NCBI GenBank assembly: GCA_000934455.1 | Contig: KN883492.1 | Coordinates: 1 to 21,210, forward strand | DNA: 21,210 bases | Reading direction: 5' to 3' | Source of the DNA: Apostichopus parvimensis | Taxonomy: Eukaryota; Echinodermata; Holothuroidea; Aspidochirotida; Stichopodidae | Shown: positions 12,801 to 18,800 of the stretch, in pieces | How positions within the stretch are numbered: the first letter of the stretch is position 1 | How the letters are laid out: the number at the start of each line of letters is the position of its first letter | Notes under the pieces: generated by a model | Told to the model about the DNA's origin: nothing | Seen by the model: only the letters and a program-made list of their open reading frames with translations | Database searches by the model: none | Program-made: the position numbers and the translations under genes

Positions 12801-15800
12801 ATAACAAAAATAAAATAAAAAACAATTAAATGTGGAAAATTCCCAATTATGCCGAACATAAACTGTTAGTAAAATATCGTCAACTGTTATTGTGGAATCT
12901 TATTTCTTGTATCGGTAATTTGCATTCGTGTTTATGTGATCTAAATATTGGCCAACAAACATAAATGGATAATCACCCTCATTAAGTAGTGACCAATGAT
13001 CAACCAGAGTTTGTTGGGATGTAAATTCAATGAATTAAAATTAAAATTGTGTTTAGGTGTTATATTTTTAATTAATTGGATCCATTTACGAATAAGCAAA
13101 CTAAATTCTACTCTACAGGAATTAATTTCACCTTAGAAATGTGTTACATGCATATAAATTGATTAGGATAGAATGACGTCATGCCACATATACTGAAGCC
13201 ACTCATAAAGTGGTGGCGCTTTCTGTGTACGGCAAGAAGGAACGGCGCGTAATACAAACACTACGTGTTTGACTAAACTAAAGTTATAAAGTTGACATAA
13301 ATTACTCGAAATGGTAATATCGCGTGTTGCATTTGGGTTCAAAATCGTCGAAAATGTCGCAGTGGACTGTAGTTTCACTTTGTAATTCTAAGGAAGCGAT
13401 AGTAGAAGCAATTACATAGGAATCTTAAATAATTTATTAGTGTCGTCTGCTAATTTTTTGTATTGTTATTCACGGGACTCGGGATATAGTAAGCCTAGAC
13501 CGGCTACCGTGTCCTTAATTAGAATGCGATATGACAAAATCCTAATAACAAAAATGATCACAACCTCACTTTACTTAAAACTGTATCCCTAACGATAGAT
13601 CTACATGCCAGAATAACATGGGATGACTGTTATGTCATGGGCTTAGCCTATCACTAACACTTCAATACTAGGGACATAGGCTAGCCTAACTTAGGCTAGG
13701 CCTATGAACGTAGACGTAGCCTTGCCCTGGTATACCTTAGGTTAGCCTAGGTCATTACTTAAGCCTAGAATAGTTCAGTCTATTGTACCAATATCCAAAT
13801 GCATTCTCCATTGCAATGTACTCCAAACACAAAATTGTGGCAAAAGGGCTTATGCAGTATAGCATAAAGCCATATATCTATTCTTAGTTTTGAGGTAGGC
13901 CAACTGCCTGATCAGCCTAGCCAGGTATGTTATGATGGACAGTAAATTTATAGGCTATTTTGCCTAAATTGACTCAACTATGATTTTAAGGCCTAATGAT
14001 ATTCACTTACCATGCATGGACAAAGCTTTGTAGGTAAAACATAAAAACAACACTCAAGCCACTACTCGTGCTAGCATCTCAGTCCTTTGATGACTGTGAC
14101 TAAATGTAGACATCCATCAAACTGTATGTACTCTCACTTGATAAGGTGGGATATGTTATACTGCATATACTACTACCCACTTTGCAATACTAACATTAAA
14201 CTGAAAACTGCATGCACAAACTAATATGGAAGTATTACACAAAAGTAGCTACAGTATGTGTTGGAAGGGGAGGGGGTTGCTTTCCCACAGCATTTTCCAG
14301 GGACAACTTTGACATTATCCAAGTAGAGCACTAAAATAACACCAGAAAGAAAAATGTTTGCCATGAGCCTCTCAGATATCAGAAATGACACTTTCCAGAC
14401 ATTAAAAGTTGCATAAAACAAGAGCTGGGTGTATAATGTTCCGAGGATAACTGAAAAATAAGTCAACACACAAGATTACGCAGTTTTCTAATATATTAGA
14501 CTTCTTCTCTCTACTGCTACCAGGATGTGTATGACCACAGAAACAAACAGCTCTCTAAGTAGTGATAACCTCTGACCCTTTCTATGACTGACTGTTATCT
14601 TACCAGTGAGAGGAGTAATAGACAGGACTGATTGTCTCACTATGGGTGATTAATATACATGTGATAAAAGGAGATAGACTATTAGACATACAAGATAGCA
14701 TTGTTTGAACAGAACAGACTCAAAGGGTGAGGATTGAAACCCATCCTCTGTATCTGCCCATGTTATCTTGGATATTCTTGAAAGTAGGTTCTATTCCTAT
14801 GTTAATATTCTCACAGATGGCAGTGAACAGACTAAAACTATTTTCATATCTTAATAATGATAAAAGTGGGTACCACCATGTCATTTTTAAATGTGCAGAA
14901 TCATTATTTGAATCCATCTCTGACAGTGCTAAAGACCATCCATATTCTGCTGTGAATGTGCAATGTATTAACTGTTGCTAAGATGCAAGGACAGAAGAGG
15001 ATTAAAAGTGCCATCATCAAGTGTTTTCAGAGTTGTCCAATTCAGTGATTTGTTGTTCATGAACTGCAGGTACCATAGCAATATAACATTCCTTCATCAC
15101 AGTGATTTCATTTCTTACAAGACTTGCATATGGATTACTATTTTCCTCTAGATCCCATCCATCTCTTTCAATCTTTGATTCACACTGAGTAGCTAATTTG
15201 TCCACATAAATCCACACAGTAGCATAAGTTAATTGTTCCCAATGCAATTCAGAATTCCTCGACTTGAGTCTGGAGAAAAAAAAACAGAAAATCTCAAAAT
15301 TAGCAAGTAGAACAACTTGATTAATCTCATTATGACACAAACTGATGGTCAACTCCTTCCAAGAAATATTTTGATTCCAGAGTTACTTGCTGAACACCAT
15401 CTGCACAGATATCATGTGATAATGAAGATTGTGGAGAAATTTTCAACCTACGATTGTTCTATTATGGAAAACTCTTTTCCATTAGGAGATCATTTTCCAA
15501 CACATTAGACACTGTCCAAGATTTAAGTTGCAATGGGCTTAATGTTGGTCTACCTGAATACTTACTAGGCCTACAGTAGAGCTAGTACTAGTAGTAGTAC
15601 TGTCGTCTAGGCTGTGGGATAGTCTAGGCTGTGGGTATTGCTGCGTTAGGGCTGCGCCTAACGTTACTGCATTGTAACTTCGATTTGTCACTTACCACTC
15701 TGGTCGTCATAGCATGTCTCTGTTGTGAAAAGTACAAATACTCTTTCGAAAAAACGGGTCAAAAGAAATTCAATTTCAGAGTAGAATACACACTGTATTT

Positions 15801-18800
15801 ACGGAGACGTACAGATGATCTTGGTTTTTGCCGTACACAGAAAGCGCCCTCACTAATTTTCAAGGCTTCACTGCTGAAACACACGGCAATACACTGTGTC
15901 AGCGTTCTGTCCTTATCAATTTCTATGGTTACATGCAAACAGGTAGATGATACTGTTCTTGTGTGCATTTAGCAGAGGTTTCTACTGTTATTCAGTTACT
16001 CGTGTTGTTTTAGTCGTTGCGAGTATGCGTCATATTTAAAATCGTCTTCAAACACACGTGCACAAACATAAAGAAAAGCATGTTTTTTGGAAAGACACAG
16101 AAACATGAAATGCCGTAACTGACATATAAAGTAACCACATTGGAGACGTGTACACATGCACACAGTTTCATAAATCGCACGCTTGTCAAAATCTGAAGCT
16201 TCCCTACCACTAAAACATATAAACAATGCTAGCTGCATAATTAAAAAACAAAATATGTTATGGATGATAACCATCTTTTTCTACGAATTATGATAATTCG
16301 AAAAGCTCCCCTCAATTTTCGATATTTTGTACACGAACCGGGGACGGGAAAATTATTGGCGCGTTTACAAATCACAGCTTTGATACATATCATGTTTGAC
16401 ACCGATCCCTGCGCCAGAGTGGAGATGGGTTATGGGCCATTTACTCAAATCAAGTCCTACCTCCCCCAGTCCGCTGCGGTAAAGCAAGACTGATGCATTC
16501 TCTGTTACGTCCCCTTTCTCCTTCTGTTGATAACATTTAGGCTAACAAAATACTGAACCGGGTAAAATTGGAATCTAACGAATGAATGTCTTTGGATGAT
16601 TAATATAGTATAACGCTGCCAACGTCCTTGTGTGGGGAACTCCCTGTCCCGGAACCAACCGAAGTGGCGGGAAGGTAAGAGGAGTGGGATGGTACAAAAT
16701 AAGACGTTAAACCGGACAGCAGACATTGAAAGTGCAAGGTTTAATAGACATGTAATTCTCAACTTGTTTGTTACACTATATAATACACTGTACATAGAGA
16801 GTAACACGTATAGTCGCGCTAGGGGTGGCACCATCCACGAATGTAGCTGCCCAACAATCGCGCAGCGCAGGTCTCGGGCACTACACAGGTATCGGGCAGC
16901 GCAGGTGTCGGGCACTGCACAGGTCTCGGACAACCCAGGGGTTAGGCACTGCACAGGTCTCGGGCACTGCATAGGGTGTCGGGCCTACCGCAGGTGTCGG
17001 ACAATGCGTAGATGTCGGGCAGTCCGCAGGTGTCGGGCAGCGCAGGCTATTAAGACATAGACATCTCTTTTGACTTAATTAAAAATGCTGACGGTGCTTT
17101 TGTCATACGCTGTGCGAGGTATAATACAGTTTCTCGTAACGCACCTAATCGACCCAAAATGCACAAAAACATTTATGTACTTAAATATCCCGGAAATAAC
17201 CCTCCTAGACATTCACGTCCGTACATACACTGTGTGGACTGTGTGGACTAATTAAAGGAATATCTGGAATTGCTTCAGATGAGATATATTGCAGCCAAAA
17301 ATATAAGTGTAATTAAGTAATTTCTCTTCCTGTTATTTATTTTAATCCAAACTTGCAACTTAGGCGAACAAGAACTATCTTAAAGCGTTTCAACTTCTGG
17401 TTGTCCTGTACTCTTAGCCGAGAACAATGTAAAGTACTAATTATCAACTAAGTTGCTCTTTTTTCTAATTTTTGTTGATCAGATGTTCACTTTAAGTCCA
17501 TTTCGATCAACATCCATTGAAACATGGTGGAAGCACGACCAAAGTTATATGACACTAAAGTTTAGTCACAATTTTGAATTTTGAAAAGTTAAGATTTAAA
17601 ATTAAAATTATCAAATGCTATTGTCTTCTGTTATAAAAGCTGAACATCTCCACCTGCACCATAATATATTTACCTACCAACATGTGCTATGATGAATTCT
17701 TAATTTTTGTTATGTTTGATATACATACGTCTGTAGCCACTAGGAGAATCGGAACAAGTATCTCGAACGTCTCCAAAGTGTGTGTAATGCCACACGCACA
17801 CGATGTCGTATTCAAAGTTGTAGTCAAAATGATAAAAATGACAGCAAATTTGTGCATCTAAGCCATCTATCCTAAAAATCATTTTCTAAATGGAAAATGA
17901 GACACCTCTCCCGTCAAACTCTTACATAAAACGAGTATTTATATAACTCATTGTCCTTTTCCCTGCCCCGTCTCCCTCTACAGCTCTTAAACTTCAATAC
18001 GTTACAGCGGGTACAGAGCCTGTGTGATGCCAATAAGAGTCATATAAATACAATAAATTATTAAAATTAAGTTCCGTGACTGGGGGTAGCATTATTATAA
18101 ATACAATCCCGAAAGTTTCCTCAAGGGGAGGGTATCTCTCTCTCCTTGGACGCCTACACAGAACGGACATTACATTGCCCCCCCCCCCAACCCCCTTGCT
18201 GAAAATCAAGTTCGTAACAGAGAGTAGAGTCTATATGGTGTTTGAAAAAGTCGAAAGCTAAAGCATTAATTCATTTCAGTTTCTTGAATCAAACAATATT
18301 GGCGGGATCAGAGATTATCAGTTCCTCCTCACAGCTTTCACCTACGGTTCATATTATGTGAAATGGTGATACTCGAGGGAGCAATATTAATAAATTATAA
18401 CTTAAAGTTCGTTCTATATTCATTTGAAGACGCTCCTATTTTCATTTCCAGACTAAGGGTCAAAACAGTTTACGACTTTTGTGTTCGAGTGTTGTGTTGC
18501 TAAGGAGAACTGATTCTAAACAACTCAAGATGTCTACGATATTGCTCCTTGAAATTGCATCAAGTCACAACGTAAGTCACTAATAATCCCACACAGCCAT
18601 AGAAATATCGCTACTTCAAGTTATTAGATCATTAAAATGTATTTTGTTTATTTATCAGTTAAACTTGTTGTCACTTTAAATGAAAACATATATGTAGGCA
18701 ACCCTAACCATTCTTTTAACGGCACATTGTAGTACCACGTGTCCATAATAAGCAACGGATATTATACTTGATCTAAGGCTACAATTCTGACCGAGATGAA

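Noticed and set aside
14818-14981. 54-codon frame after a fair acceptor, beginning MAVNRLKLFSYLNN
   Set aside because: No upstream partner exon or homology found. Kept only as a remark because it overlaps the presumed 3' region of the minus-strand candidate.
16505-17060. Long overlapping frames on both strands (155 and 142 codons)
   Set aside because: Largely created by the GC-rich minisatellite; cysteine/arginine-rich periodic translations are repeat artefacts.
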